A stretch of DNA of 64,000 bases, taken from positions 434,001 through 498,000 of the forward strand of contig CAWABU010000002.1 of NCBI GenBank assembly GCA_963780345.1. Reading direction: 5' to 3'. This DNA is from PALSA-693 sp963780345. GTDB taxonomy: Bacteria > Actinomycetota > Acidimicrobiia > Acidimicrobiales > Palsa-688. This document shows positions 45,279 through 55,065 of this stretch, piece after piece (within the stretch, counting starts at the first letter, position 1; every line of letters begins with the position of its first letter). Under the pieces are notes generated by a model, which saw only the letters and a program-made list of their open reading frames with translations, ran no database searches and had not been told where the DNA came from. The position numbers and the translations under genes are program-made.

Positions 45279-46235
45279 ATGTGGCGCAAAGTCGCGGTCC
45301 TGGTGACCGCATTGGCGATGACCGGGTTGTGGCTGATCGGGAGTGGACAAACCGCCGGCGCCGCCCGGCCGGCGACCGCAACTCCCGCCCTGGGAATGCC
45401 GTCAGCGATATCAAGCGCTCGGACGGTCTGGTTACCACCCCGAAGAATCGAGTGGCAGTGGGAAATCGATCATCCCCTCGGCACCGCCAACCACACCGAC
45501 ATGGGTGTCGGTGTCACCGCCTGGAATGGAGACCGGCCGCCCGGCACCAACCCCGCGGTCTATGACATCGACGGCATTCTCAACGCCGCGTCCACCGTCG
45601 CCGCCCTTCACCGGCTTCACCTCCGATCCATCTGCTACATCGAAGTTGGTACCGCCGGGAACTACTACCGCGCCGCCGAGGAGGGCATACGTACCACCTA
45701 TTTCGCTCAGTTGAAGGCGGCCCGGGTTCTGGGCCGGAGGCTCTCCGGTTATCCCGAGTACTTCATCAACATCAACAGCCCGAGGGCCGTGTCGATCATC
45801 GAAGCCATGATCAGGCAGCAGTGCGCGGCCAAGGGCTTCGATGCCGTGGAGACCGACCTGGACGAGACGTTCGGCAATAACGAGGGCAGCACCGGCTTCA
45901 CCATCACCCAGGCCAACGAACAGACGTACCTGGAGAATCTGGCCAGGTACATGCACTCACTGGGATTGGCCTGGTTCGCCAAGAATCCCGACGACACCGG
46001 CATTCAGAGCTTCGTGAACGCGATCGCACCGTACTCGCAAGGCGTCATCACCGAACAGTGCAATCAGTACCGCACGTGCTCATTACTCCGGCCCTACCTG
46101 GCGGCGGGTAAACCCGTCCTCAACGCGGAGTACGGCGTCTCCCCGACGGGCTTCTGTCGCGCCGATATTGCCGCTGGCATCAGTGGGGCGCGCTTCCCGG
46201 AGTCCCTGAACGGGCCGCGCTGGCCCTGTTCCTGA
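45279..46235 (+). CDS. Secreted GH114-like protein (endo-alpha-1,4-polygalactosaminidase family)
   Basis: A 318-residue secreted protein. A signal peptide (residues 1-29, ending in AGA-A) precedes a TIM-barrel-like domain with SICYIEVGTAGNYYR and GFDAVETDLDETFG, where Asp and Glu form the likely catalytic site. The family degrades galactosamine-rich polysaccharide, but the substrate here is not established. Four or more cysteines in the last third suggest disulfides. AAGGAG before the ATG makes this start firm. Confidence 0.75.
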   Translation: MWRKVAVLVTALAMTGLWLIGSGQTAGAARPATATPALGMPSAISSARTVWLPPRRIEWQWEIDHPLGTANHTDMGVGVTAWNGDRPPGTNPAVYDIDGILNAASTVAALHRLHLRSICYIEVGTAGNYYRAAEEGIRTTYFAQLKAARVLGRRLSGYPEYFININSPRAVSIIEAMIRQQCAAKGFDAVETDLDETFGNNEGSTGFTITQANEQTYLENLARYMHSLGLAWFAKNPDDTGIQSFVNAIAPYSQGVITEQCNQYRTCSLLRPYLAAGKPVLNAEYGVSPTGFCRADIAAGISGARFPESLNGPRWPCS

Positions 46236-46267
46236 TCGGCCCTGTGGATAGGGGAATAGAGGGCCAA

Positions 46268-46951
46268 TCACCCCAGCCCGACCGCGTCCACGACGGCCTC
46301 GATGGTGTCGACGATGCCGGCGTAGAAGGGCCCAAACTCGGCGAAGCGGGTGGAGGCCTCGTCGAAGCGCATGGCGTACACGGTGTCCTTGAGGTCGTCC
46401 GGGTGCACCCCGAAGAGGGTCACACCCCACTCGTAGTCATCGAGCCCGGTCGATCCCGTGATGAGCTGCACGATGCGGCCGGCAAAACGCCGGCCCGATG
46501 CGCCGTGATCGATCATGAGCCGTTTGCGTTCCTCGAATCCGAGGGCGTACCAGTTGTGCTCCTCACCCCGGCGCTTCGACATGGGGTAGAAGCAGATGGC
46601 GCGCTTGCCCTCCGGTGGCAGCCGCGGATGCAACCGGGCTTGCAGGTGCTGCTCGGGGAGGCCGGTGGCGTACTCGGACAGCTCGGTGAGCGACACGTAG
46701 GAGGACACGATCTCGAGGCCGGCGACCTGCAGCGCGGCCTGGAGTCGACGCAACCGGACCCAGTCCGGGCCAATCGCCATGAAACCCAGATCGGCCTTGT
46801 GGCCCAGCACCGAGAAAGGGATCACCTGGAGGTCGTCGGCTTCGCCTGACTTGACCGCGGCGACGACGGCGGCCCCATCGCTGCCCGGTTGAATCTTGCA
46901 GAACAGGTGCAGCACACCCCAGCCCACCGAAGGGCACAACGCTTCGCTCAT
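46268..46951 (-). CDS. hemQ: Coproheme decarboxylase HemQ (chlorite-dismutase family)
   Basis: Last step of the Gram-positive heme pathway, turning coproheme into heme b. The 227-residue protein carries LHLFCKIQ, FYPMSKRR, with the key Tyr of HemQ, NWYALG, and MIDHGASGRRFAG with the heme-ligand histidine, then DDYEWGVTLF. The Arg that marks true chlorite dismutases is not evident. The ATG at 46951 fits family starts better than a longer frame. Together with hemE and hemY it completes the coproporphyrin branch apart from ferrochelatase. Confidence 0.88.
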   Translation of the reverse strand: MSEALCPSVGWGVLHLFCKIQPGSDGAAVVAAVKSGEADDLQVIPFSVLGHKADLGFMAIGPDWVRLRRLQAALQVAGLEIVSSYVSLTELSEYATGLPEQHLQARLHPRLPPEGKRAICFYPMSKRRGEEHNWYALGFEERKRLMIDHGASGRRFAGRIVQLITGSTGLDDYEWGVTLFGVHPDDLKDTVYAMRFDEASTRFAEFGPFYAGIVDTIEAVVDAVGLG

Positions 46952-46981
46952 GATTGGCGAGTGTACGAGCACCGGAACGCC

Positions 46982-47009
46982 ACGACGGCACCCCGAAGGG
47001 TGCCGTCGT
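46982..47009. terminator. Strong hairpin (12-bp stem, CGAA loop)
   Basis: ACGACGGCACCC and its perfect complement are separated by four bases. It lies downstream of the groEL repeat array and just upstream of hemQ. On the minus strand it would end groEL transcription; no U-tract follows, which is common for actinobacterial terminators. Confidence 0.65.
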
Positions 47010-47031
47010 CAACGTATCGGGGCGGGTGACC

Positions 47032-47173
47032 TGAAGTCGTCCCGGCTGCCTCTGACGACTAGAAGTCGTCCCTGCTACTCCGACGACTAGAAGTCGTCCC
47101 TGCTACCTCTGACGACCAGAAGTCGTCCCTGCTACCTCTGACGACCAGAAGTCGTCTCTGCTACCTCTGACGA

Positions 47174-47175
<2 letters not shown>
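47032..47175. repeat. 29-bp tandem array derived from the groEL 3' end (about 4.5 copies)
   Basis: Four or more head-to-tail units of 28-29 bp (47061-47088, 47089-47117, 47118-47146 and 47147-47175, with a diverged first unit from 47032). Each contains AGAAGTCGTC and GACGAC, and together they can form repeated hairpins such as GACGACT-AGA-AGTCGTC. The unit begins with the complement of the last groEL codons (Asp-Asp-Phe) and its stop, so the array looks like a repeatedly duplicated gene tail lying in the 3' untranslated region. There are no unique spacers, so it is not CRISPR. Confidence 0.9.
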
Positions 47176-48796
<1,621 letters not shown>

Positions 48797-48830
48797 CTGT
48801 GTTTGGTTCCCTCCATTGGGCGGACCACGA

Positions 48831-48857
48831 TTAGCACTCTCACATCGCGAGTGCTAA
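48831..48857 (-). promoter_or_regulatory. CIRCE operator (HrcA site)
   Basis: TTAGCACTC, nine bases, then GAGTGCTAA: a perfect CIRCE inverted repeat 34 bp upstream of the groEL start. HrcA binding here represses groEL and is lifted by heat stress. No hrcA is in the window. Confidence 0.97.
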
Positions 48858-48858
48858 C

Positions 48859-48887
48859 AGTTAACCGCCTCTGGGGAGTTAGTGCAA
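48859..48887 (-). promoter_or_regulatory. Predicted groEL promoter
   Basis: On the minus strand TTGCAC (48887-48882) and TTAACT (48864-48859) are separated by 17 bases, a good sigma-70-type spacing. The CIRCE starts two bases downstream, so the transcript start would fall inside the operator, as is typical. Confidence 0.7.
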
Positions 48888-48903
48888 CCGGGGGCAAGGA
48901 AAT

Positions 48904-48935
48904 CCTGCCGGACCCCGGCGCTGGGTCCCGGCAGG
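48904..48935. terminator. Hairpin terminator after the thrC-carrier operon
   Basis: CCTGCCGGACCC and GGGTCCCGGCAGG form a 12-bp stem with one bulged base and a short loop. On the minus strand it follows the carrier-protein stop by about 37 bases and precedes the groEL promoter. Confidence 0.65.
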
Positions 48936-48971
48936 AGGAGCCCGAAGGAGCCCGAAGGCGAGGAGCGGCGG

Positions 48972-49247
48972 TCAGCCCCCCGCCACGGCCGGCACGATCG
49001 ACACGGTGGCGCCGTCAGGGACCGGCGTGTCGATCCCGTCGAGGAAACGGATGTCCTCATCAGCGACGAATACGTTGATGAAGCGCCGAAGGCGGCCGCT
49101 GTCATCGAAGAGGCGATCGGCGAAGCCCGGATAGGTCGCCTGCAGGGTCTTGAGCACGCCGGACACCGTGGTCCCCTCGGCGCGGACCTCGCTGCTGCCC
49201 CCGGCGAGGGGACGGAGCTGAGTGGGGATGCGGACGGTCACAGCCAT
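48972..49247 (-). CDS. MoaD/ThiS-family sulfur carrier protein
   Basis: A 91-residue ubiquitin-fold carrier ending VPAVAGG; the terminal Gly-Gly is the site of thiocarboxylate formation. RRFINVFVADEDIRFLDG is the conserved core strand. It starts two bases after the thrC stop, so the two are co-translated. It could serve molybdopterin, or cysteine (CysO-like) or other sulfur transfer; the thrC pairing suggests a PLP-enzyme partner (inference). Confidence 0.85.
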   Translation of the reverse strand: MAVTVRIPTQLRPLAGGSSEVRAEGTTVSGVLKTLQATYPGFADRLFDDSGRLRRFINVFVADEDIRFLDGIDTPVPDGATVSIVPAVAGG

Positions 49248-49249
49248 GG

Positions 49250-50491
49250 TCAGGCACCTTCCGGGAAATCGACGGCGGCCTCGAACGCCGACACGGTGGG
49301 GGCAATGGTGGCGGTCGGCCCGAGTCTGGGGGCGACGGCTTCGAGCGTCTTGAGCCCGTTGCCCGTGACGTAAACGACCACCCGCTCGTCGGAGCGGACC
49401 ACCCCCGATTCGGCCAGCTGGGCCAGAGTCGCAATGGTCACACCGCCGGCCGTCTCGGCGAAGATGCCCTCGGTGCGGGCGAGCAGCTGGATGCCGGCGA
49501 TGATCTCGTCGTCGGTGACGGCGCCGAAAGCACCACCCGACGTCCGCACCTCGTCCAGGGCGTACACGCCGTCGGCGGGATCACCGATCGCCAGGGACTT
49601 GGCGATGGTGTCGGGCCGCACCGGCCGGATCACGTCCCGGCCGGCGTCGAACGCGGCCGCCACCGGGGAGCAGCCGACCGCCTGCGCCCCTGACACCCGC
49701 ACGTGCGGCTCCTCGTCGAGCAGACCCACGGTGAAAAGCTCCCGGAAGCCCTTGGCGACCTTGGTCAGCTGGCTCCCGGACGCCACCGGAACCACGACGT
49801 GGTCGGGCGCCTGCCAGCCGAGCTGCTCGGCCACCTCGAAAGCCAGGGTCTTGGAGCCTTCGGCGTAGTAGGTGCGGACATTGACGTTGACGAACGCCCA
49901 CGAGGGCCGGTCCGCGGCCAGCTCGGCGCACAACCGGTTGACGTCGTCGTAGGTACCGTCGACCGCAATCAGCCGGCCGCCGAACACCGCAGTGCTGACC
50001 ACCTTGCCCGCTTCGAGGTCGGCCGGAATGAACACCACCGACTCCATGCCGGCCTGGGCGGCGTGGGCTGCCACCGAGTTGGCCAGGTTGCCCGTAGATG
50101 CGGCCGCCGCCACCTTGAAGCCCAGCTCCTGAGCTTTGGTGAGCGCCACCGACACCACCCGGTCCTTGAAGGAGCCGGTCGGGTTGAGGGTGTCGTTTTT
50201 GATCCACACCTCGCCGAGGCCGAGCTCGGCGGCCAGCCGGTCGGCCCGGACCAGAGGGGTGAACCCGGCACCCAGACTGACGGCGCCCTCCGCGGCGGCC
50301 GGCAGCAGGTCCGCGTAACGCCAGATCGAAAGGGGTCCGGCCGCGATCGACTCCCGGGTCACGGTCGCCCGGATGGCGTCGTAGTCGTAAACGACCTCGA
50401 GGGGACCGAAGCACCATTCGCAGACGTGGAGCGCTTCGGCAGGATAGGGGCGCGCGCATTCCCGACAGCGCAGACCCTCGACGTACGGCAA
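49250..50491 (-). CDS. thrC: Threonine synthase-like PLP enzyme
   Basis: Converts O-phosphohomoserine to threonine in the standard family role. The 413-residue type II fold PLP enzyme has a zinc ribbon at the N-terminus (CRECARPY, VCEWC), the PLP lysine in NPTGSFKDR, and AAASTGNLANSVAA. The start is TTG with GGAGG eight bases before it. It is followed directly by the sulfur-carrier gene, so a sulfur-inserting role is possible besides threonine synthesis. Terminal region and length are normal. Confidence 0.9.
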   Translation of the reverse strand: MPYVEGLRCRECARPYPAEALHVCEWCFGPLEVVYDYDAIRATVTRESIAAGPLSIWRYADLLPAAAEGAVSLGAGFTPLVRADRLAAELGLGEVWIKNDTLNPTGSFKDRVVSVALTKAQELGFKVAAAASTGNLANSVAAHAAQAGMESVVFIPADLEAGKVVSTAVFGGRLIAVDGTYDDVNRLCAELAADRPSWAFVNVNVRTYYAEGSKTLAFEVAEQLGWQAPDHVVVPVASGSQLTKVAKGFRELFTVGLLDEEPHVRVSGAQAVGCSPVAAAFDAGRDVIRPVRPDTIAKSLAIGDPADGVYALDEVRTSGGAFGAVTDDEIIAGIQLLARTEGIFAETAGGVTIATLAQLAESGVVRSDERVVVYVTGNGLKTLEAVAPRLGPTATIAPTVSAFEAAVDFPEGA

Positions 50492-50689
50492 GCTAGGTTC
50501 CTCCTTGGCTCATCGAAGCGGGCATTGGCACCTCTGCCCCCGGGGGGCTGGTTGCCGCGGCGTCACAGGGCCCGTCCCTCGGCCGCTCTTGATGATGTCG
50601 AAGCACATATTAACCGCTGGGAGGCCGACCGGCACATCGGTTTACGCTCGACGTGGACGCCGGCCGCGGCGTGGCAGGATGACGCCGCC

Positions 50690-51592
50690 ATGATGCGCTC
50701 CTTCCATTTTCGTGACTACCCCGCGGCGCGCTTGGTGGCAGCCAAGCGCGGCCGGCGAGTGTCGGTGTGCCTGCCCGCCCGAAACGAGGGCGCAACCGTC
50801 GGAGCCACGGTGGAGACCATCCACCGCGAGCTGATGATTCGCGACGCCGTGGTCGACGAGCTGATCGTCATGGACGACGGGTCGACCGACGACACCGCGG
50901 CGGTGGCGGAAGCCGCCGGCGCGACCGTGGTCAGTGCCGCCGACATCCTGCCGGAGTACGGCACCGAGCACGGCAAAGGTCAGGCCATGTGGAGGGCGGT
51001 GCACGTCACCTCGGGCGACCTGCTCGCCTTCTGCGATGCCGATATTCAGGACTTCGACCCCGGGTTCGTGCTGGGACTGCTCGGACCGCTTCTCACGCGA
51101 GATGACGTGACCTTTGTCAAGGGCTACTACGAGCGGCCCTTCGACGGACGTCCAGGCGAGGGGGGTCGGGTCACCGAGCTGATGGCTCGGCCACTGATCT
51201 CGCTCTTTTTCCCCGAGCTGGCCGGACTCGCCCAACCGCTGGCCGGGGAGTGCGCCGCCCGCCGCGACGTCCTGGAGGCGGTCCCGTTCGCCGGGGGCTA
51301 CGGCGTGGATCTGGGCCTGCTGATCGATGTGACCGAGCGCTTCGGGATCGCCGGTCTGGTGCAATGCGATCTGGGCCGACGGGTGCACCGTAACCGGCCG
51401 CTCGCCGAGCTCGGCGTCCAGGCTCTCGCCATCCTGCAGCTGGCCCTCGTCCGGGCCGGACTGTGCGAGGAGAACGCGGCTGCCTTCGGCTGGACCACCC
51501 ACCTGGTCCGGCCCAGCGCCGAGACCGTGGCCGTGACCCTGGTTGAGCGCCCTCCCCTGCAGGACGTGCCGGCGCACCGAAAGACGGCCTGA
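50690..51592 (+). CDS. gpgS: Glucosyl-3-phosphoglycerate synthase (GT81-type)
   Basis: Makes glucosyl-3-phosphoglycerate from a sugar nucleotide and 3-phosphoglycerate, the first step to glucosylglycerate and methylglucose lipopolysaccharide. The 300-residue GT-A protein has SVCLPARNEGATV, LIVMDDGSTDDT, the metal-binding FCDADIQDF, and GGYGVDLGLLIDV with LGRRVHRNRPLAELG; this order is that of GpgS. The start may be ATG 50690 or 50693. It lies tail to tail with glycerate kinase, four bases apart. Confidence 0.88.
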   Translation: MMRSFHFRDYPAARLVAAKRGRRVSVCLPARNEGATVGATVETIHRELMIRDAVVDELIVMDDGSTDDTAAVAEAAGATVVSAADILPEYGTEHGKGQAMWRAVHVTSGDLLAFCDADIQDFDPGFVLGLLGPLLTRDDVTFVKGYYERPFDGRPGEGGRVTELMARPLISLFFPELAGLAQPLAGECAARRDVLEAVPFAGGYGVDLGLLIDVTERFGIAGLVQCDLGRRVHRNRPLAELGVQALAILQLALVRAGLCEENAAAFGWTTHLVRPSAETVAVTLVERPPLQDVPAHRKTA

Positions 51593-51596
51593 GCGG

Positions 51597-52586
51597 TCAC
51601 TGCTCGGCCAGCACTTCGCGGACCAGTTCGCCGAGGGCCCCGAAGGTGTCGGCCCAGGCCCGCTGCTCGCCGAAAGCACCGACCAGGGTCCGATGCGGAA
51701 TGGCGTGTTCCCCGATGGCGTCGCCCGCCAGGATGACCACCGGCACCCCCACCTCGCGGGCGAGTGACACCACCCCGCCAACCGCCTTGCCATGGAAGGA
51801 CTCCTCATCGAGCAGGCCCTCACCGGTGATCACCAGGTCGGCTTGCTCCATCCGCTCGAAGAGCTCGATGCGCTCCGCGACCAGCTCAAAGCCACTGGAG
51901 AGCGTGGCCCCGAGCGCCGCCAGCCCGCCGGCCAGGCCGCCGGCCGCACCCGACCCCTCGAGGGCACGCACGTCGACACCGAAGCGTTCCTCGTAGACCT
52001 GGGCGAGCCGCTCGAGCCGCCGGGTGAGCAGCTCGACCTCCGCGGGTGATGCTCCCTTCTGCGGGGAAAAAGTGGCCGCGGCGTCCACGAAGCGGGTCGT
52101 GACGTCGCAGGCGACGTGCAGGTCGACCCCCCTCAGGCGGCTGTGCGGCTCCAGAGCTTCCAACGCCCCCCACCCTCCGTCGGTCGTGGCCGAGCCGCCC
52201 ATGCCGACCAGCACGTGCCGGACACCGGCTTTGACCGCGGCCGCGATCAACTCGCCCACGCCGGCGGTGCTGGCCCGGATCGGGTCGTTGTGCTGCGGCC
52301 CGCCGGCCAACTCGAGGCCGGACGCCTGGGCCATCTCGATCGACGCCGTAACCCCATCGTCGAGCAGGTACCACGCGGCGTCGACCGGATCGCCGAGCGG
52401 CCCGTGCACCCGGCAGGGAGTGGCCCGGCCTCCGAGGGCGGCGGCGAACCCCTCGCCGCCGTCGGAGACGGGGGCCGCGTCGGTGGTCCAGCCCGCGGCG
52501 CTCGCAGCGCGCCCGATGGCGGCAGCCACCTGGCTGGCCGTCGCGCTGCCTCTCCACTTGTCCGGCGCGATCAGGAGGTGGGGCAT
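51597..52586 (-). CDS. Glycerate kinase (GlxK-type)
   Basis: Phosphorylates D-glycerate; family members give 2- or 3-phosphoglycerate. The 329-residue protein has LIAPDKWRGSATASQVAAAI, PVSDGGEGFAAAL, GMGGSATTDGG and VITGEGLLDEESFHGKAVGG. Neighbouring gpgS, whose substrate is 3-phosphoglycerate, suggests a link in glycerate or compatible-solute metabolism. The ATG is at 52586; the frame upstream is repeat sequence. Confidence 0.85.
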   Translation of the reverse strand: MPHLLIAPDKWRGSATASQVAAAIGRAASAAGWTTDAAPVSDGGEGFAAALGGRATPCRVHGPLGDPVDAAWYLLDDGVTASIEMAQASGLELAGGPQHNDPIRASTAGVGELIAAAVKAGVRHVLVGMGGSATTDGGWGALEALEPHSRLRGVDLHVACDVTTRFVDAAATFSPQKGASPAEVELLTRRLERLAQVYEERFGVDVRALEGSGAAGGLAGGLAALGATLSSGFELVAERIELFERMEQADLVITGEGLLDEESFHGKAVGGVVSLAREVGVPVVILAGDAIGEHAIPHRTLVGAFGEQRAWADTFGALGELVREVLAEQ

Positions 52587-52799
52587 CTGTCCCAGTGTGG
52601 CCGAATGGCCCGGTGTTTCCGAATGATCGGGTGTGGCCGAGCGGCGGCATGCGACTCGACGCCAGGAAAGCCGGCCCGTCCGGCTTGGGCCACCGGCGCG
52701 CCGATCAGCCGAGTTCCGGGGGCGCCCTTCCGGCTCGCCCCTCATCCCTGAGGGGCGGTCAGGCACGGACCGCCGCCGTGGGTACTGTCGGTTATCGCT
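52587..52799. other. Divergent gap with 18-bp repeat
   Basis: Between glycerate kinase and otsA. Bases 52594-52648 hold three units of about 18 bp (GTGTGGCCGAATGGCC-like). The remainder has no gene and no clear promoter elements that I can name. Confidence 0.55.
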
Positions 52800-54182
52800 A
52801 TGGCCGCCGACCATGACCTTTTGGTGCTCTCCAACCGGGGACCCCTGAGCATTCAACGGACGCCGGACGGGCTGCTCGCCTCCCGGCGCGGCGGCGGCGG
52901 CCTCGTCGTCACCCTCGGGCCTGGTGTCGAGCGTGACCGGGCGCTCTGGATCGCGGCGGGCGTCGGCAGCGATGACGAGGCGGCGGCCCGCCGTGGTCTG
53001 TTCGAGGCTGAGGGCTTCCGGGTGCAGCCCGTCATGATTGACGCCGCCGACTACCGCGCCTACTACGACGTGATCGCCAACCAGACGTTATGGTTTTGCC
53101 TCCACGATCTCTGGGACCTGCCCCGCCGGCCCCGTTTCGACCGTCACTGGTGGTCGGCCTGGGACCGGTTCCGGGCCGTCAACGCCCAGTTCGCGGCGGC
53201 GGCTGCCGCGGCCGCGGCACCGGGCGCCACGGTGCTGATCCACGACTACCAGCTGGCCCTCGTGCCGGAGATGCTGGCGGCCCGCCGGCCGGATCTGCGC
53301 ACGGCGGCGTTCCTGCATACGCCGTGGTGCTCGCCCGGGGAGCTGGCGACTCTTCCCGACGCGGTGGCCGCGGAGTTGCTGGCCGGCTTGGCCGGAGGGG
53401 GCGCGTGCGGGTTTCATTCTGCCAGGTGGGCGGAAGCGTTCGAAGCTTGTTGTCGAGAGCGCCTGGGCCGGACGCCCGTGACATTCGTCTCGCCGGCCGC
53501 CACCGACATCGACGATCTTCGTTCGGTGGCCGCGTCTCCCGAGTGTGAAGCTGAGCTCAACCAGCTGAACGCCGGGATCGGCGATCGCCGTCTGATCGTT
53601 CGGGTGGACCGGATCGAGCTCTCGAAGAACGTGCTCCGCGGTTTCTGGGCCTTCGACGAGTTGCTGGAGTCCCGCCCGGACCTCCACGGCCAGGTGGTGT
53701 TCGCGGCCATGGTGTACCCGTCCCGGCTGGGGCTGGCCGAGTATCTCGCCTACGGACAGGAGGTGATCGCGCTGGCGGACCAGATCAACAGCAAGTGGTC
53801 CCGGGCCGGCTGGACGCCGATCCTGCTGGACCCCGAGGACAACCACCCGAAGTCGGTGGCGGCCCTGCGCCGGTCCGATGTGCTCCTTGTCAACCCGATC
53901 CGGGATGGCCTCAACCTGGTCGCCAAGGAGGGCCCACTCGTCAACGAGCGCGACGGGGTGCTCATCCTGAGCCACCAGGCCGGAGCGTGGGACGAGCTTG
54001 GAGGGCAGGCCATCGGCGTCAACCCGTTCGATGTCAGCGGTACGGCCCGGGCGCTGGCCGACGCCCTGGACCTGACGCCGTCCGAGCGGTCGGGCCGCGC
54101 CCAGCCCCTGCGGAAGATGGCGGGCGCTCGATCGCCGCTCGACTGGTTCGACGATCAGCGCGCCGCAGCCCGAAGACCCTGA
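52800..54182 (+). CDS. otsA: Trehalose-6-phosphate synthase-like glycosyltransferase (GT20)
   Basis: Transfers glucose from a nucleotide sugar to glucose-6-phosphate. The 460-residue GT-B enzyme has LVLSNRGPLS, RRGGGGLV, NQTLWFCLHD, LIHDYQLALVPEML, FLHTPWCS and NPIRDGLNLVAKEG, all GT20 motifs. The usual DRLDYSKG element reads DRIELSKN, keeping Lys but losing Tyr and Gly, so specificity may differ (for example another acceptor). The next gene is an OtsB-like phosphatase facing it. Confidence 0.82.
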   Translation: MAADHDLLVLSNRGPLSIQRTPDGLLASRRGGGGLVVTLGPGVERDRALWIAAGVGSDDEAAARRGLFEAEGFRVQPVMIDAADYRAYYDVIANQTLWFCLHDLWDLPRRPRFDRHWWSAWDRFRAVNAQFAAAAAAAAAPGATVLIHDYQLALVPEMLAARRPDLRTAAFLHTPWCSPGELATLPDAVAAELLAGLAGGGACGFHSARWAEAFEACCRERLGRTPVTFVSPAATDIDDLRSVAASPECEAELNQLNAGIGDRRLIVRVDRIELSKNVLRGFWAFDELLESRPDLHGQVVFAAMVYPSRLGLAEYLAYGQEVIALADQINSKWSRAGWTPILLDPEDNHPKSVAALRRSDVLLVNPIRDGLNLVAKEGPLVNERDGVLILSHQAGAWDELGGQAIGVNPFDVSGTARALADALDLTPSERSGRAQPLRKMAGARSPLDWFDDQRAAARRP

Positions 54183-54213
54183 CCGACCGCGGTTGGGCCC
54201 TCAGATTGGGCCT

Positions 54214-55044
54214 TCAGATGGGCGCTCCGGGCGGACCCGGCCCGGCCAGTCGCTCGAGCAGGGCCAGGAGGTCGGGCGGACCATCGACGGCGATGTCGGC
54301 GGCGGATAGCACCGCCGCCGGTGTCTCGGGCCCGGCCACCGCGACCGCCAGGGTGGCCACTCCGCCTGCGGCCAGGCGGCGGAGCGCCTCGAAGGCGGGG
54401 AGGTCGCCGTTGTCGTCGCCCGCGAAGCAGACCGCAGCCAGGCCGGCGGCCAGCTCGTCGACGACCGTACCCTTGTCGGTCGGCACCGGCGGACGTAGCT
54501 CCCACGACATTTTCCCGGGCTGCGCTTCCAGCCCGGATCGGGTGGCCTCGGCGGCGGCGACGTCCGCGGCCCAGGTCTCGGCCTCGGGCGCGGCCCGGAA
54601 GTGCAGGGTGACGGCCAGCCCCTTCGGCTCCACCCGCACGCCCACGGGCGCCGTCGCTTCGGCCCGCTCGGCCGCCGCTGCGATCACCGACTGCCAGCGG
54701 GCGACAGCGGGGTCGGGAGGAAGACGGTGACCGCCCACCACGCGTTCGAGACCGTACAACCCGATCAGCTCCACGGGTCCGGCCTCGGCCCCGAGCTGTT
54801 GGGACAGGAAAGCCACCGGCCGGCCGGAGATCACGGCGACCCGGCGATACCGGGCGGCGAGGCGAGCCAGGACCGCCGCGCTCCCCGGGAGGGGGCGGGC
54901 CTCAGCCGGTACGTCGACGATCGGGGCGAGGGTGCCATCGAAGTCCAGGAACACTCCCGACGTCGCCGGCGAGGCCAGCCACGGCTGGAGCCGACCATCG
55001 TCGACCTGGGGGTATCGGCCGCCGCGGCCAGGTGGCCGGCTCAC
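54214..55044 (-). CDS. otsB: Trehalose-6-phosphate phosphatase (HAD family)
   Basis: Dephosphorylates trehalose-6-phosphate. The 276-residue HAD protein has the nucleophile motif FLDFDGTLAPI, AVISGRPVAFLSQQL, and CFAGDDNGDLPAFEAL. The cap region is of normal length. It is convergent with otsA with about 31 bases between stops, so the pair is linked but not in one operon. It is divergent in direction from otsA and may be co-transcribed with the LytR_C gene. Confidence 0.85.
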   Translation of the reverse strand: MSRPPGRGGRYPQVDDGRLQPWLASPATSGVFLDFDGTLAPIVDVPAEARPLPGSAAVLARLAARYRRVAVISGRPVAFLSQQLGAEAGPVELIGLYGLERVVGGHRLPPDPAVARWQSVIAAAAERAEATAPVGVRVEPKGLAVTLHFRAAPEAETWAADVAAAEATRSGLEAQPGKMSWELRPPVPTDKGTVVDELAAGLAAVCFAGDDNGDLPAFEALRRLAAGGVATLAVAVAGPETPAAVLSAADIAVDGPPDLLALLERLAGPGPPGAPI

Positions 55045-55065
55045 TGGCCCCGGGATTCGGACCGC

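Noticed and set aside
51597..52856. Longer glycerate kinase start
   Set aside because: The extra 90 residues come from the 18-bp repeat region and have no family similarity.
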